A stretch of DNA of 64,000 bases, taken from positions 1-64,000 of the forward strand of contig JAGNIU010000009.1 of assembly GCA_018000995.1 (NCBI GenBank), given 5' to 3'. Below are positions 1 to 10,260 of the stretch, in pieces. Numbering within the stretch: position 1 is the first letter of the stretch; each line of letters starts with the position of its first letter. The position numbers and the translations under genes were made by a program. Under the pieces are notes generated by a model that did not search any database, was not told the origin of the DNA, and was given only the letters and a program-made list of their open reading frames with translations. The DNA comes from Bacteroidia bacterium (GTDB lineage: Bacteria; Bacteroidota; Bacteroidia; B-17B0; Aurantibacillaceae).

Positions 1-379
1 CAATTGGCGAATCAACAGAAATTTTTCCTGATTTTAAATCGGCTTCATTTTCGGCTACTAAAGTGTAGGCCATGGTAGCGTTGTTCTTAAGATTTTTAAT
101 TTTCACAGTGGTTAAAATACTCACCTTACTTAAATCGAGTTGGGTTTCATCCACTAAACGGGCGTTCACCATTATATCTTTTAATTTGGCTATTTTAACC
201 TCTAATAAGGCTTGGGCTTCGCGGGCAGCATCATACTCAGCATTTTCACTTAAATCGCCCTTCTCGCGCGCCTCAGCAACTGCGGCAGTACATTTTTTAC
301 GCTCTACGGTTTCCAGTTGATGTAACTCATCCTTCATTTTTTGCAAACCTTCAACGGTATAATATCCAATATTAGCCAT
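1..379 (-). CDS. greA: Transcription elongation factor GreA, 5' part (cut by window edge)
   Basis: GreA rescues backtracked RNA polymerase by stimulating transcript cleavage in the secondary channel. Reading the minus strand from the ATG at 379 gives 126 residues that remain open at base 1, against about 158 for the family. The N-terminal coiled-coil hairpin is clear: it opens MANIGYYTVEGLQKMKDEL and carries the diagnostic acidic tip EAREKGDLSENAEYDAA at about residues 36-52. The FKBP-like C-terminal domain begins and is cut near a KISVDSPI motif. A terminator-like hairpin separates it from the outer-membrane operon upstream on the same strand, so it is probably transcribed on its own. Identification is secure; only the C-terminus is missing. 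Confidence 0.93.
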   Translation of the reverse strand, partial: MANIGYYTVEGLQKMKDELHQLETVERKKCTAAVAEAREKGDLSENAEYDAAREAQALLEVKIAKLKDIMVNARLVDETQLDLSKVSILTTVKIKNLKNNATMAYTLVAENEADLKSGKISVDSPI

Positions 380-391
380 AAACGAACTTTC

Positions 392-424
392 TAAAAAAAC
401 AAGAATCCCGATTACTCGGGACTC
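392..424 (-). terminator. Rho-independent terminator after the PorV-like gene
   Basis: On the minus strand a 6-bp stem (TCCCGA/TCGGGA, 406-411 with 416-421, 4-nt loop, extended by GA/TC after one mismatch) is followed by a T-rich run (TTCTTGTTTTTTT). It lies 34-66 bases past the stop of the PorV-like gene and just ahead of greA. Confidence 0.75.
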
Positions 425-457
425 CCATTTAAAATTGTAAAATAAATTATTAAAAAA

Positions 458-1561
458 CTATAAGTTCACTCTAAATCCAAAAGTATGAACACCACCAAAA
501 GGATTTGTAAAACGGTATGCATAATCAATACCAAAAGTTGATTTTTTCTCTCCTAGTGGAATTTCAACTGTTGCACCACAAGTTGGTCCGGTGAAGGCTG
601 TCATACGTTGTGCTTTTAAATCGTCGTTTCCTTTTTTGAACATGTATTTTTCGGAATACAAACCACCTCTAATCATTAAAATATCTTTCCAAGAATATTC
701 TAAACCGAAAAGATAATTATCGTAAGTAAATGAATTAGAAGTAAAGTTAGCTGCAAAAGTAACACGGTGTGTTTTTAATGCACCCGTGGTATCCTTTGTA
801 AGATAAAAATCGTATGCACCACCAATATTAATTAAAGCAGGTAATTCAAACCCGGCTGAACGGTTGCTGATTGTGTACTCGTACTCGAAACCTGAAAACG
901 TTGAATTTGATTTAACCGTTGCTTGTGATGTTAAACCATCTCCTTTATAAAACATTTTCGGACCTACGTTTTTAAGGGAGATACCGAAATGTATTTGATC
1001 CATCTTACCAGTGTGGTATTGTATACCTGCATCGATAGCAACACCACGTGCTGATAAATCAGATATTTGTTCAGAAATAATTTTCACATTTATACCGCCA
1101 TAGATATTATCAGAAAATCCTTTAGCATAAGATAGGTTAATGTTATAAAACGAAGGGCTGAAAGTTCCCAAACCACCTTCCGGCTGTTCTTCGGTAGTTC
1201 TTTCAATTTTTCCTGCGTTAATAGCTACAACTCCAAAGCCAATAGCTCCAGTTTCACCAACGTGCTGAGTTAAACCAAAAGCATTCATAAAAATTCCTGA
1301 ACCAACTAACCAATTATTTCTAGCAAAATTAACCTCAGTCTTTTTTGTAAAAGCTGTACCGGCAACATTTAAAAATTGTGCTTCAATTCCACGTGAACGA
1401 GCTTGTCCTGCTGCTGCCCAACCTGCGCTTCTTCCGTAAGGATTCATTAACAATTGCGCAGCACCTGCTTGTCCGGCACGTTCCGGATTTCCGGCAAAAA
1501 CCGAACTGGTTAATGCTGTTGTTAAAACTAACAGTTTTATTTTATTTAAATTTTTACTCAT
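458..1561 (-). CDS. PorV/PorQ-family outer-membrane barrel protein
   Basis: Predicted outer-membrane beta-barrel of the PorV/PorQ (FadL-like) family. PorV itself shuttles T9SS cargo from the translocon to the attachment complex; other family members have unknown jobs. The 367-residue product has a signal peptide (cleavage after SSVFA, about residue 23), then the family's opening motif around GAAQLLMNPYGRSAGWAAAG, which resembles the LxxNPxARSxGxG start of PorV/PorQ proteins. Alternating hydrophobic strands run to a C-terminal strand ending FGFRVNL. It is the last gene of a minus-strand trio, 20 bases after the 1448-residue protein, which follows a TonB-dependent receptor by 12 bases. Its exact role in T9SS is not shown by sequence; it may be a dedicated partner of the large protein beside it. 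Confidence 0.8.
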   Translation of the reverse strand: MSKNLNKIKLLVLTTALTSSVFAGNPERAGQAGAAQLLMNPYGRSAGWAAAGQARSRGIEAQFLNVAGTAFTKKTEVNFARNNWLVGSGIFMNAFGLTQHVGETGAIGFGVVAINAGKIERTTEEQPEGGLGTFSPSFYNINLSYAKGFSDNIYGGINVKIISEQISDLSARGVAIDAGIQYHTGKMDQIHFGISLKNVGPKMFYKGDGLTSQATVKSNSTFSGFEYEYTISNRSAGFELPALINIGGAYDFYLTKDTTGALKTHRVTFAANFTSNSFTYDNYLFGLEYSWKDILMIRGGLYSEKYMFKKGNDDLKAQRMTAFTGPTCGATVEIPLGEKKSTFGIDYAYRFTNPFGGVHTFGFRVNL

Positions 1562-1581
1562 AATATTCTGCGTTTATAACA

Positions 1582-4500
1582 TTAATAGTTTTGTAAATCT
1601 ATTGGTCTCATTACACCAAACCATTTTAATATTTTCTCACCAACACCAGGTGCATCGATATGGAATATATATAATCCACTTGCAACCGGAATACCATACT
1701 GGTTTTTCAAATCCCAATCTAAATACGGTGAACGTTTAGAGATTTTGATATCGTTAGTTGTAATGAATTCATCTTCCTGACCCGAAACATCACGTTTAAA
1801 TGTTCTTACTAAAGTTCCGTTCATGGTGAATATTTTAATAGTACAAACACTTGGAAGGTTAGTAACACGAACTCTGTTGTCAATTCGGCTGCTTTCATAT
1901 TTAGAATAAGCGTAGTACGGATTTGGTACAATTCTAACGTAATCTAAAGCATTCTTAGCAGCTGTTCCGTTACCAAACATTGTATAAATATCATCCGTAG
2001 AGAATTGGTACATTGGAAGGTCGTTATTTTTTGGTGTCAAAGAAGTGTCTAGAGGTAAATTATTTGGTGCTGTACCTACCAAATAACCAGTAGACCCAAC
2101 AGATTGTGCCAAGTAATTATTAGCAGTAATGGGTAAACGATTTGCCCACTCAGTAGAATAACCATATCTATAAGGTTTACGAACCCTCAATCTAACTTTA
2201 ACTTCGCATGGCATGTTTACTGGATCTTTAAATGCATATTGTGAACTCTCTAGTAAGGGAACGTTAACCCACATTGCATCACGTAAAACGTTTCTCATTG
2301 CCCAATGAAGTGGTCCAGCAGAAGCAGATGACGGAACAGAATTAGAAAGTCTCATTTGATCATAAATTTGTTTACCGGCATCGTATCTACCAGCACCAAT
2401 CGGTGTATTTGTTAAACTCAATGCTCCAGCGAAAGGAGCGACCATTGTAGGTCCATAACGAGCATCTTTATTATGTCCAAATACATAAACATAATGTCTT
2501 CCACCAAAGGCGTTATCATAAGTGTTACTTGAAACTCTAGACGTTGGATTCCAACGCATATCATTTCCGTTATCTGTAAAATTATAGCTGTCTTCGCCGA
2601 ACGCCATGTTTAAACGTTCACCGGTTTCTAAATTAATTGCATAACCCGGGAACCAACCCATACTTTTAGCCGCAATGTAATCCGCATCATTTGGATCTGA
2701 AGTAACTATACCATCTCCAACATTACCATTTTTATCAACAGAAGCATGATCTCTCATTGAGAAATGACGAGTTACATTTTCAGACAATAATGAATCGTCT
2801 TGCATTTCAAGAACCACACAACGCGTCCATTTGTTCTTATCAGGTGTAAAAACAACGTCAACACTCGATAAAAATCTGAAATCTGTATCTGTTGGCTTAT
2901 TAGGATCAGTTGTAGCAAAGAAATTTCCACCATAACCCGGGCCTGCAGGAACAGCTATACCTGTTCCTGACGAAGTCTTAGCTGTAACACCTGTTAAATT
3001 ATAAGGAGACCATGTTCCCTCTAACACTTTTGCGAATACCTTACTAGGGTCAGTTCCATAATCGTTATAATCAGTAGGACTCTGAGCAGTATTTTCTCCA
3101 GATCTAATCCAATTGGTTGGTCCTGAATCTTCAGTATCATTTAATCCTGTTAACCATTGTTTTAATGGGTCAGCAAAACTCATTGTTGCCTCTAAGAAAT
3201 CACCTGGATTTGCCTTAACAGGAGTAGCAACAGTACCAGTTAAAACTCCACCCGGATCCGGAACTTGTTCGATGCTCACAGATAAGCCAAGTTCGCTAAA
3301 GTAAAACTCCTCACCGACTTTAATTGATTTGCTTGGCTGATATACTTTATTATCCGATAAGTTTGTTAATACCCATGTTATTGAATCGTATCTTGCAATT
3401 GCGCCTGTATTAACATAAGCACGGCCGTTTAAAATATTATTTGTAGATGTACTTACAGGCGCCCATTGACTTGGCATTGGTGTATTAGTAGCAGAATAAG
3501 GTGTGCTTGGTAATTTTAAGAATTTAACCGTAAATGTGCTGTTTGGTACATTTAAAGGGTCAATTACTTTTACTTTAATCGGTCCTCTTCCATTTTGGTA
3601 AGTTGGGTTCTTCATAAAGCCTGTAGCTAAAATTTGATTTACTGATTCATCAGTTAAATCTAAAATATTACCACCATTGCCTTGTCCTTCTATTCTTGTA
3701 ATTTTTGGACCGTAACCGTAATAAGATTGAATAACAGTACCGTCTTTTTCAGAATCAAACATGTGAGGGATACCTGCAGCCTTTTTAACTTTTCTACCTT
3801 CAAGGTAAGGACGTTTTTGACCATAAAAGTTTTCGCACGGGTCGTTAGTAGGATCTGTATCCGGTTTATATGTTGCGTAATTATTATAAGCATATGCAAC
3901 AGCCATAAAATAATAAGTTTTATTATTTATCAGTTTTTTACTTAGACCTGTAGCGAAAGCATCTTCTGTAACTTTAAATGTAGTTTGAATTCCTAAATCA
4001 GCGCCTTCCACTTTAACTTTAGGTACATCAGCACCAATAGTTCCATCATAATTAAAGTTTATTAAGCGTGTAACTCCATTTTTAACGTCACACTGAAATA
4101 CTAATTTCGCTTTGGTTTCATCATCTAATTCAGTTTGAGAAACCTGGTTGTTTTGCAATTGATAAACCTTGTAACCTTCAAAAACATAATCTTTATCAGG
4201 ATTTGCTAAACAAGAAGCTGTTTGGCCCGGTACACCTAAAATTGTAATATCTGTTTCCTTGTAATTATTTAAGTAGTTATTACTAACCGGCTTATTAGAT
4301 AAATAAACTAATAATTCATTATTACCTTCCTGAACGGTTAAGTCCGGAGCTTCAGGTCCATCTAATATTTTGAAACAATTATCAAATAAAGCCTGCGCTT
4401 TTAAATCGGCGGTTTTTAATAATGAAACTGCAAATAAGTTACCATTTTTTACCGGAGAACGTGCCCAAGGTAAACCAAAAGTAATATTGTTTACAGCACC

Positions 4501-5928
4501 TGGTAATAAAGTAAACGGACCTGCTGACTGTAAGAAACGACGATCACCAGCTAAGTTACCGGCATCATATTCATTCCATCCTGTACGAGTCGGATATAAT
4601 TCGCCATCATAAACATAGTTAACAGGAGTTGTTCCACCATACCCGTTTCCACCATACGTAAAAGGCGAACCATCTTTCCAGAAACCTGTCATGTAATTAT
4701 AAAAGTGAGAAGCTAATGCAGGATTGGTTGTTTGCACTGGGAAGTTACCAATGTTGTTATTATAATAAAGGAATTTTGCCATTCCAATTGTTTCCCCAAG
4801 TTCGTCGGTGCTTCCATCATAATCATTATCTAACCCATCGTTTGGATCTGCTAATGGGCCTTTAAAGAAGTCGCAACCTAATGCGGCAGGAAATTCACCA
4901 TATCCCGGAGCACCGGCAACGTCATCATCATTACCATCACTATTGTAAACAAATCCTAAACCTTGGTCGATATCACAACCAACATAATCATCAAGGTAGT
5001 TTCCAAGATCCGGGTCATTCCAAACAGTAAAATAAGTTTTGTTTAATGTAAATGAAGAACGATTAATAACTTCATAGCTATAGAAAGTCATGTTATTGAT
5101 ATCATCATTGGTTTTAAAACCAAAAGCCTGAGCTCTAATTTCTAAACCGATTGACTGACCACCTGTTTCTGTATGAATATCACCTTTATCATTAAACACC
5201 CACCATAGAGTTTTATCACCAAATAATTTGGCTTTACAAACGCCTAAGTTGTCCTTTTCTGCTTTGTTATAGATATCGTAATAAGGATAATCACCTGCGT
5301 TAGGATCGTATAAATTATCTCCGGCCACATCAAAAAACGGCGCTAAAAGAGTTGCGTGGTTTTTAGTAATATCTAAAGGATTACCCGGCCAGTTTTTCAT
5401 ATCATCAGTTAGAGGCCCGATACCAAAAACATACTCTTCCACCTCTTTACGAGACATTGGAAAGATTTTATCGTAATCATTACAAATTTGCTCTTCAGTT
5501 GAAGCCGTAGCAACATCTAAAGGACCTGGCCAAAAATCGTAACCTGTTTGACGGTAAGTCATAGCAGCTACTTTCAATTGTCCGCCGGCATCTAAACCAC
5601 CAATCCAAATTGAACCTCCAAACTCAGCACTAATCATTGATGATTTATCCTGAACACCCGGAACACCATAAAACCCATTACCGCTACCAAATAAATCCCA
5701 CCACATATCACCACCGGTGAAAATGATAGTTCTTACGTTGTTCACCCAAAGTTCACGGCTTTCTTTTGCGCCTTTACAAGCTGCCATTACTTTGTTTGCA
5801 CTGGATTGTTTTTGAGCATCACCCCCTTGAGATTCGATACCCGTTTTTTCACGGGCAGAAACTGACACGAACGCAATTACTATAATTGCAGTAAGTATTT
5901 GTCTAAACATTTCGATTCGATTTTTCAT
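1582..5928 (-). CDS. Very large secreted protein with C-terminal FlgD/T9SS type A-like module
   Basis: 1448-residue exported protein of unknown function. It has a signal peptide (cleavage near VSVSA, about residue 25), and a Asp-rich calcium-site-like stretch (DPNDGLDNDYDGSTDELGE) near residue 360. The C-terminal module after about residue 1325 carries IVPNPYYAYSKYE, IFTMNGTLVRTFKRD and YGIPVASGLYIFHID. The NPYYAYS...GLY pattern is that of FlgD-Ig-like or T9SS type A sorting modules, so cell-surface delivery by T9SS is likely. No catalytic motif was recognised in the body, which is rich in aromatic and Asn/Asp residues. Middle gene of an operon with a TonB-dependent receptor (12-base gap) and a PorV/PorQ-like barrel (20-base gap). 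Tight linkage suggests a surface protein made with its own barrel; this is inference. Confidence 0.8.
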   Translation of the reverse strand: MKNRIEMFRQILTAIIVIAFVSVSAREKTGIESQGGDAQKQSSANKVMAACKGAKESRELWVNNVRTIIFTGGDMWWDLFGSGNGFYGVPGVQDKSSMISAEFGGSIWIGGLDAGGQLKVAAMTYRQTGYDFWPGPLDVATASTEEQICNDYDKIFPMSRKEVEEYVFGIGPLTDDMKNWPGNPLDITKNHATLLAPFFDVAGDNLYDPNAGDYPYYDIYNKAEKDNLGVCKAKLFGDKTLWWVFNDKGDIHTETGGQSIGLEIRAQAFGFKTNDDINNMTFYSYEVINRSSFTLNKTYFTVWNDPDLGNYLDDYVGCDIDQGLGFVYNSDGNDDDVAGAPGYGEFPAALGCDFFKGPLADPNDGLDNDYDGSTDELGETIGMAKFLYYNNNIGNFPVQTTNPALASHFYNYMTGFWKDGSPFTYGGNGYGGTTPVNYVYDGELYPTRTGWNEYDAGNLAGDRRFLQSAGPFTLLPGAVNNITFGLPWARSPVKNGNLFAVSLLKTADLKAQALFDNCFKILDGPEAPDLTVQEGNNELLVYLSNKPVSNNYLNNYKETDITILGVPGQTASCLANPDKDYVFEGYKVYQLQNNQVSQTELDDETKAKLVFQCDVKNGVTRLINFNYDGTIGADVPKVKVEGADLGIQTTFKVTEDAFATGLSKKLINNKTYYFMAVAYAYNNYATYKPDTDPTNDPCENFYGQKRPYLEGRKVKKAAGIPHMFDSEKDGTVIQSYYGYGPKITRIEGQGNGGNILDLTDESVNQILATGFMKNPTYQNGRGPIKVKVIDPLNVPNSTFTVKFLKLPSTPYSATNTPMPSQWAPVSTSTNNILNGRAYVNTGAIARYDSITWVLTNLSDNKVYQPSKSIKVGEEFYFSELGLSVSIEQVPDPGGVLTGTVATPVKANPGDFLEATMSFADPLKQWLTGLNDTEDSGPTNWIRSGENTAQSPTDYNDYGTDPSKVFAKVLEGTWSPYNLTGVTAKTSSGTGIAVPAGPGYGGNFFATTDPNKPTDTDFRFLSSVDVVFTPDKNKWTRCVVLEMQDDSLLSENVTRHFSMRDHASVDKNGNVGDGIVTSDPNDADYIAAKSMGWFPGYAINLETGERLNMAFGEDSYNFTDNGNDMRWNPTSRVSSNTYDNAFGGRHYVYVFGHNKDARYGPTMVAPFAGALSLTNTPIGAGRYDAGKQIYDQMRLSNSVPSSASAGPLHWAMRNVLRDAMWVNVPLLESSQYAFKDPVNMPCEVKVRLRVRKPYRYGYSTEWANRLPITANNYLAQSVGSTGYLVGTAPNNLPLDTSLTPKNNDLPMYQFSTDDIYTMFGNGTAAKNALDYVRIVPNPYYAYSKYESSRIDNRVRVTNLPSVCTIKIFTMNGTLVRTFKRDVSGQEDEFITTNDIKISKRSPYLDWDLKNQYGIPVASGLYIFHIDAPGVGEKILKWFGVMRPIDLQNY

Positions 5929-5940
5929 AATTAATTTTTT

Positions 5941-8900
5941 TTAAAAGTCTAATTGTAAACCAATTCTTATAACACGGGGTCTGGTATAATTACTTGGGTT
6001 GTTAGTGTAAATTGAGTACTGATCGTTGAAAGCTTGTGGGCTATTTAAACTTTGAGTAGTTGATAACGCTAAAGGGGAGGTTAAGAATCCATCATCTTCA
6101 GCATTTCCTGTGAAATTGTAAACGGTTGCTACGTTACGAGTGTTTAATAAGTTTAGTACTTGAACGTAGATATTCAGATTTGCTTTTTTACGATTGTCTG
6201 AATCTTTTTTACCCCAAGTTAATTCAACGTTTTTATCAATTCTTAGGTTAGTTCTGAAAGTCCAAGGTTTGTAAGAACCGTTAATAGAACCCAAAATATT
6301 GGAACGTTGATTACTTCCTTGAGCTGTAGGAACGCTCCAACGGGTGTAAGGTGTACCTGAACCAACTAAGAATTGTAAATTAAATCCAACATCTTGCAAT
6401 AATTGAATGTCATTTCCGTCTTTTTTACGCTTCATTTTCGGGCCTTTGTAATCTTTTCCTGTTCCAAAACGATAATCGTAAGTAAGCACGAAGGCATGAC
6501 GTTGATCGTAATCTAAAGGTTGTGTAACGCGTAAGTTAGGTTGACCTGAAGCCGCTAAATTAGCGCCTGAGTTTGCGTTTGAACCTGAACCTTCAGCAAA
6601 TTGTAAAGTGTAGTTTGCATTAATACGCGCGCCACCTGTTCTTCTTAAGTCAAATTCGATTGACATACCTTTTGTAGTTCCAAAATCCTGGTTAACATAG
6701 GTTAAGTAGCTACGAGGAAAAGCCGATACAATTTGTTTTGCAGTTAACATATCACGCATTTCACGGTAGAAAGCTGATATTTTTAAAGCAGCGTTTTTAC
6801 GCTCATTTAAAATTTGATTAAAGCCTAATTCATAATCAACTGTTTTTTCGGGTTTCAAACTAGGATTTGTAATGAAAGGCGTGCTACTTACGGATTGCAT
6901 AAAGTAATAATCCATTGGATCAAAACGATTAGATCCGTCCTGTGGTCTTCTTGTTAAAACATCATAGTGAGCAAAGAAGTTAGCTACATCAGATATTGGG
7001 AACGAGAAAGCCACACGTGGCATTAAATTAATTTGTGCCTTGTAATTTTGAAACGCATTAACATTAAAAGGTGTTCCTGAATCATAAAGTTTAATACTTT
7101 CTTCAGTTAAGTAAGGTGTCACTTTTCCTGAACTTCCGGATAACAATTGAGGGTCAGATACCTCAGCACCCTTTGAATCGTACCATTGGTCACCATTTCT
7201 ATACCCAACAACACTACCACCGCTATAAGAAGTTGTATACACTACATAATCAGAACCAACGCTTCCAGGATGGCTAAATTGATCTGCTGTTTCGCCCACT
7301 GTTCTTGTATTGTAAATTGAATAAGGGTCTTTCAAAGTTTTTTGGTTAGCGTCATAACGGTCAACACGTAAACCAACGTTAAATTTAATATCTCTGAAAT
7401 CGAATTTATCCTGAATATAGCCTGCCATATAAATAGGCTTGAATGCACCAACAGGTAATGTTTTAAAACCATTTGCGTCAGTTTTATTTAAAAATTCATT
7501 TAAATTAGTTGAAGCGTTTGTTTTATTTCCTAGGTAATCATATCCAAAATAACCAATTAAGCTTGTTCCGCCACCTGAACCTAATAAATCTTCAGCGCTA
7601 AACATATTAATGTCTAATGTGCTTGGGTCTAGTTCATCAATATTTAATTGTCCGTTATAATCTTTTGGCAAACCTAATTTTTCTAACAATTTAATCGAAA
7701 ACTCTGACTGGGCGCCTGCATTATATTGATTGTTGTAAAAATAAGCAGGGTATGTACCTGAAAGCTCCGGAACTAAAACCGGTACAGTATCCAAATTCTC
7801 TAAATGCTTATTTACAATTAAGCGCATTCTTTCCCAAATACCTTGAGCGTTAATATTCCAATTTCTCTGTTCACGCTGATCGTATTCCAATCCTATAGTT
7901 AAAGCATGGTTTTTAACATCGGCATTAAAGCTAGTAGCAACCCTGAATTGTGAATTATTACCATAACTAAAACCGCCGTATTGTCTTCCTGTTGGCGCCC
8001 ATAGGTTGTAAATAGAAGTTGGACGGTCTCCATTTCTTAATCCGCCTAAAGCACTAATATTGGTTAAAGAAGAAAGTATTGGGTGATTTTCGCCGTAATA
8101 TTCATATAAGTAAGCAGTATAACGTGAGATGTTACGATTCAAATCTGAGGCTTCGAAATCAACAGTGGTAGCACTTCTTCCTTGATATTCCCAAGCTTTT
8201 ACGGTGTCGTTTCCTACAACTAATTTCGGATTGAACACGTAATTGAAAATATTTTCTTTTCCTGAATAGTTAGTTACAAATTTTCCTACATAACCGTAAT
8301 TGAAAATTTTATCCTTGTGGCTATCATCCTGAGTTCTTGAACCATCTCTATCAAAACTTGCCAAGAAGCTAAAAAATGCGTTACTAATAATAGACTGATT
8401 TTTTTCTTTATCACTTGAATTTGAAGAAGAATTACCAAATTTTTGAGTAATCCTCAAATAAGTTCTCCATTTATTATCAATTATTTGAGGGTTGTTTTCA
8501 GGATTAAATAAAGAATAAGTATAGGTGTTGTCATGACGGTTTGAATAATCGTAAGCTCCACCTACCGTAACGTTTGTATTCTTTGTTGCCTTAATATCTA
8601 TTTTACCATTCACTGCAATATTTCTACTAGCAACATTTTGACGAGCCTTAATAGGTTTCAAATCTTCCTTTGTTACAAACTCTAATGACTTGTTAAAACC
8701 AAAACCGGTTTGTGAAGGCACTAAAGGATTTTCCTGAATCTCTTTTAATTTATCATCATCTAATTTGTAAAGTTGAACGGCTGATGGATTAGGGTCCTTT
8801 TCGTAAACACCCTGACCAGATAAAAAGAAACCTACAATAGTATTTTTTACACCATTAGAATCCGTTCTAGTTAAAATTGGGCCACCAAAACTAAAACCTA

Positions 8901-9660
8901 AAGAGTTATATCCATAAGCATCCGTTAACTGAGATGAAATTAACTCAACACCACCACCAAATTTACTTTGAGGGCCACGCGTTGTAACCGAAATTACACC
9001 AGATGTTGCATCACCGTACATTGCAGGTAAACCACCTGTGATAACGTTAATTTGCTCAATAGATTGCTGAGGTAAGCCTGATAAACCACCTATAACTTTA
9101 ATACCATCGATAAAATAAGTTGTTGCGCCTTCACGACCACCACGTACATTTAATCCTTTTCCTTCATCAGCTTGATAAACACCGGCAGTTGTAGCAGCTA
9201 CTGAGTTAATATCCTTAGTCGCCATGTTTTGATACTGTTCGCGGTCAACGGTTTGACCTTGTTTCATATCGGGATCAATTAAGGGAACCATGTAGGTGAA
9301 AACTTCAACTTCATCAAGTTTAACGCCTTCTCCATTCGATAATTTTATCTCAACATAAGCTGTTTTACCTTCTCCAACTAATACACCTTTTGCTTCGCTT
9401 GCCTGGTAACCAACATAAATACCTTTAACATCGTACTTACCTGGAGCTAACGGTTTAATGATGGCTTCACCATCCATATTGGTAGTAGCTACCCCAACCT
9501 GCACACCATTTTGGTAAGCAACCACATTCGCAAAAGGAATTGCTTCATTATTACCTTTATCCTTTAGCGTAACTTTAATTCCGCCAGAGTTATTTTGAGC
9601 AAAAGCGTTAAAGCCGCATATCAGCAAGCCTAAAACAACGAGGTAAATTTTTCTATACAT
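5941..9660 (-). CDS. TonB-dependent receptor with carboxypeptidase-regulatory-like N-terminal domain
   Basis: Outer-membrane active transporter energised by TonB-ExbBD; substrate unknown. 1239 residues: signal peptide (cleavage after AFA, residue 21-22), CarboxypepD-regulatory-like beta-sandwich about 28-110, plug about 130-250 (TTAGVYQADEGKGLNVRGG and YFIDGIKVIGG are typical plug motifs), then a long beta-barrel ending in the outer-membrane signature RIGLQLDF with terminal Phe. No SusD-like partner follows, so it is not a standard polysaccharide-utilisation pair. First gene of the minus-strand trio. The 267-base gap upstream (9661-9927) holds its promoter; the best -7-like site on the minus strand is an imperfect AATATTTG at 9735-9728, which is weak. 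Confidence 0.93.
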   Translation of the reverse strand: MYRKIYLVVLGLLICGFNAFAQNNSGGIKVTLKDKGNNEAIPFANVVAYQNGVQVGVATTNMDGEAIIKPLAPGKYDVKGIYVGYQASEAKGVLVGEGKTAYVEIKLSNGEGVKLDEVEVFTYMVPLIDPDMKQGQTVDREQYQNMATKDINSVAATTAGVYQADEGKGLNVRGGREGATTYFIDGIKVIGGLSGLPQQSIEQINVITGGLPAMYGDATSGVISVTTRGPQSKFGGGVELISSQLTDAYGYNSLGFSFGGPILTRTDSNGVKNTIVGFFLSGQGVYEKDPNPSAVQLYKLDDDKLKEIQENPLVPSQTGFGFNKSLEFVTKEDLKPIKARQNVASRNIAVNGKIDIKATKNTNVTVGGAYDYSNRHDNTYTYSLFNPENNPQIIDNKWRTYLRITQKFGNSSSNSSDKEKNQSIISNAFFSFLASFDRDGSRTQDDSHKDKIFNYGYVGKFVTNYSGKENIFNYVFNPKLVVGNDTVKAWEYQGRSATTVDFEASDLNRNISRYTAYLYEYYGENHPILSSLTNISALGGLRNGDRPTSIYNLWAPTGRQYGGFSYGNNSQFRVATSFNADVKNHALTIGLEYDQREQRNWNINAQGIWERMRLIVNKHLENLDTVPVLVPELSGTYPAYFYNNQYNAGAQSEFSIKLLEKLGLPKDYNGQLNIDELDPSTLDINMFSAEDLLGSGGGTSLIGYFGYDYLGNKTNASTNLNEFLNKTDANGFKTLPVGAFKPIYMAGYIQDKFDFRDIKFNVGLRVDRYDANQKTLKDPYSIYNTRTVGETADQFSHPGSVGSDYVVYTTSYSGGSVVGYRNGDQWYDSKGAEVSDPQLLSGSSGKVTPYLTEESIKLYDSGTPFNVNAFQNYKAQINLMPRVAFSFPISDVANFFAHYDVLTRRPQDGSNRFDPMDYYFMQSVSSTPFITNPSLKPEKTVDYELGFNQILNERKNAALKISAFYREMRDMLTAKQIVSAFPRSYLTYVNQDFGTTKGMSIEFDLRRTGGARINANYTLQFAEGSGSNANSGANLAASGQPNLRVTQPLDYDQRHAFVLTYDYRFGTGKDYKGPKMKRKKDGNDIQLLQDVGFNLQFLVGSGTPYTRWSVPTAQGSNQRSNILGSINGSYKPWTFRTNLRIDKNVELTWGKKDSDNRKKANLNIYVQVLNLLNTRNVATVYNFTGNAEDDGFLTSPLALSTTQSLNSPQAFNDQYSIYTNNPSNYTRPRVIRIGLQLDF

Positions 9661-9927
9661 ATTGTTAAATTAACTTAAATTCTACTTTGTTAAAAACCCT
9701 AAAAATATGAACGGCTATCCTAATGTGCAAATATTTTTATTTACAATTTCTAAAGGGCTGATTCTCAAACAACAATCGTTTTTTGCAGAATCATCTTCGA
9801 AACGGTGTATAATGGGATAGCTTAACATAGTTTAACACAATATTACAACCTTAATTTCGATTACAAATTTCCTTTTTAAATGTGGTACTATGATTTAAAC
9901 AAGTGGGGCCTTTTGGGGTTTATTTGG

Positions 9928-10257
9928 TTAAACCTTCTTTTTCTTTTTGAATACCCTTTTTAGCCAAGGCTCCCGTCTATTCGTGTTATTCATGATTGCT
10001 TTTTTACGGCTCTTTTTCATCCGTTTCCGAACTGTTTTTGTTTGCAAACGTTTGTGATAAGCTTTAATGGCTTTCCGCTCTTCTTTTTCTATTCTTTTCC
10101 GCTCTTTTGCCTCTTTCCTTTCTGCTTTTCGAATAGCTTTTTTATTTTGCTCAGCGCCTTTAGTTGGCGCTTTTGGCTCAGGCGCTTTTTGAGCAAAAGA
10201 AACAATAGAAAAAGCGATAAAAATGATGAAAAAATATTTTGAAATTTTGTTTTTCAA
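9928..10257 (-). CDS. Small secreted lysine/arginine-rich protein, unknown function
   Basis: 109 residues: a signal peptide (MKNKISKYFFIIFIAFSIVS then FAQ) and a mature part that is almost wholly Lys, Arg, Glu and Ala (for example KKAIRKAERKEAKERKRIEK), with a poly-basic end (VFKKKKKV). The charged stretch would form a helix or coiled coil. No family was recognised; short basic exported proteins of this kind recur in Bacteroidota. Its ATG lies 3 bases after the stop of the dCMP deaminase gene, so the two are very probably co-transcribed, though no functional link is evident. A periplasmic or envelope-binding role (anionic lipid or peptidoglycan) is a guess from charge alone. Confidence 0.7.
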   Translation of the reverse strand: MKNKISKYFFIIFIAFSIVSFAQKAPEPKAPTKGAEQNKKAIRKAERKEAKERKRIEKEERKAIKAYHKRLQTKTVRKRMKKSRKKAIMNNTNRREPWLKRVFKKKKKV

Positions 10258-10260
10258 AAT

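Noticed and set aside
72-320. 82-residue plus-strand open frame at the window start
   Set aside because: Lies wholly antisense to the clear greA reading frame.
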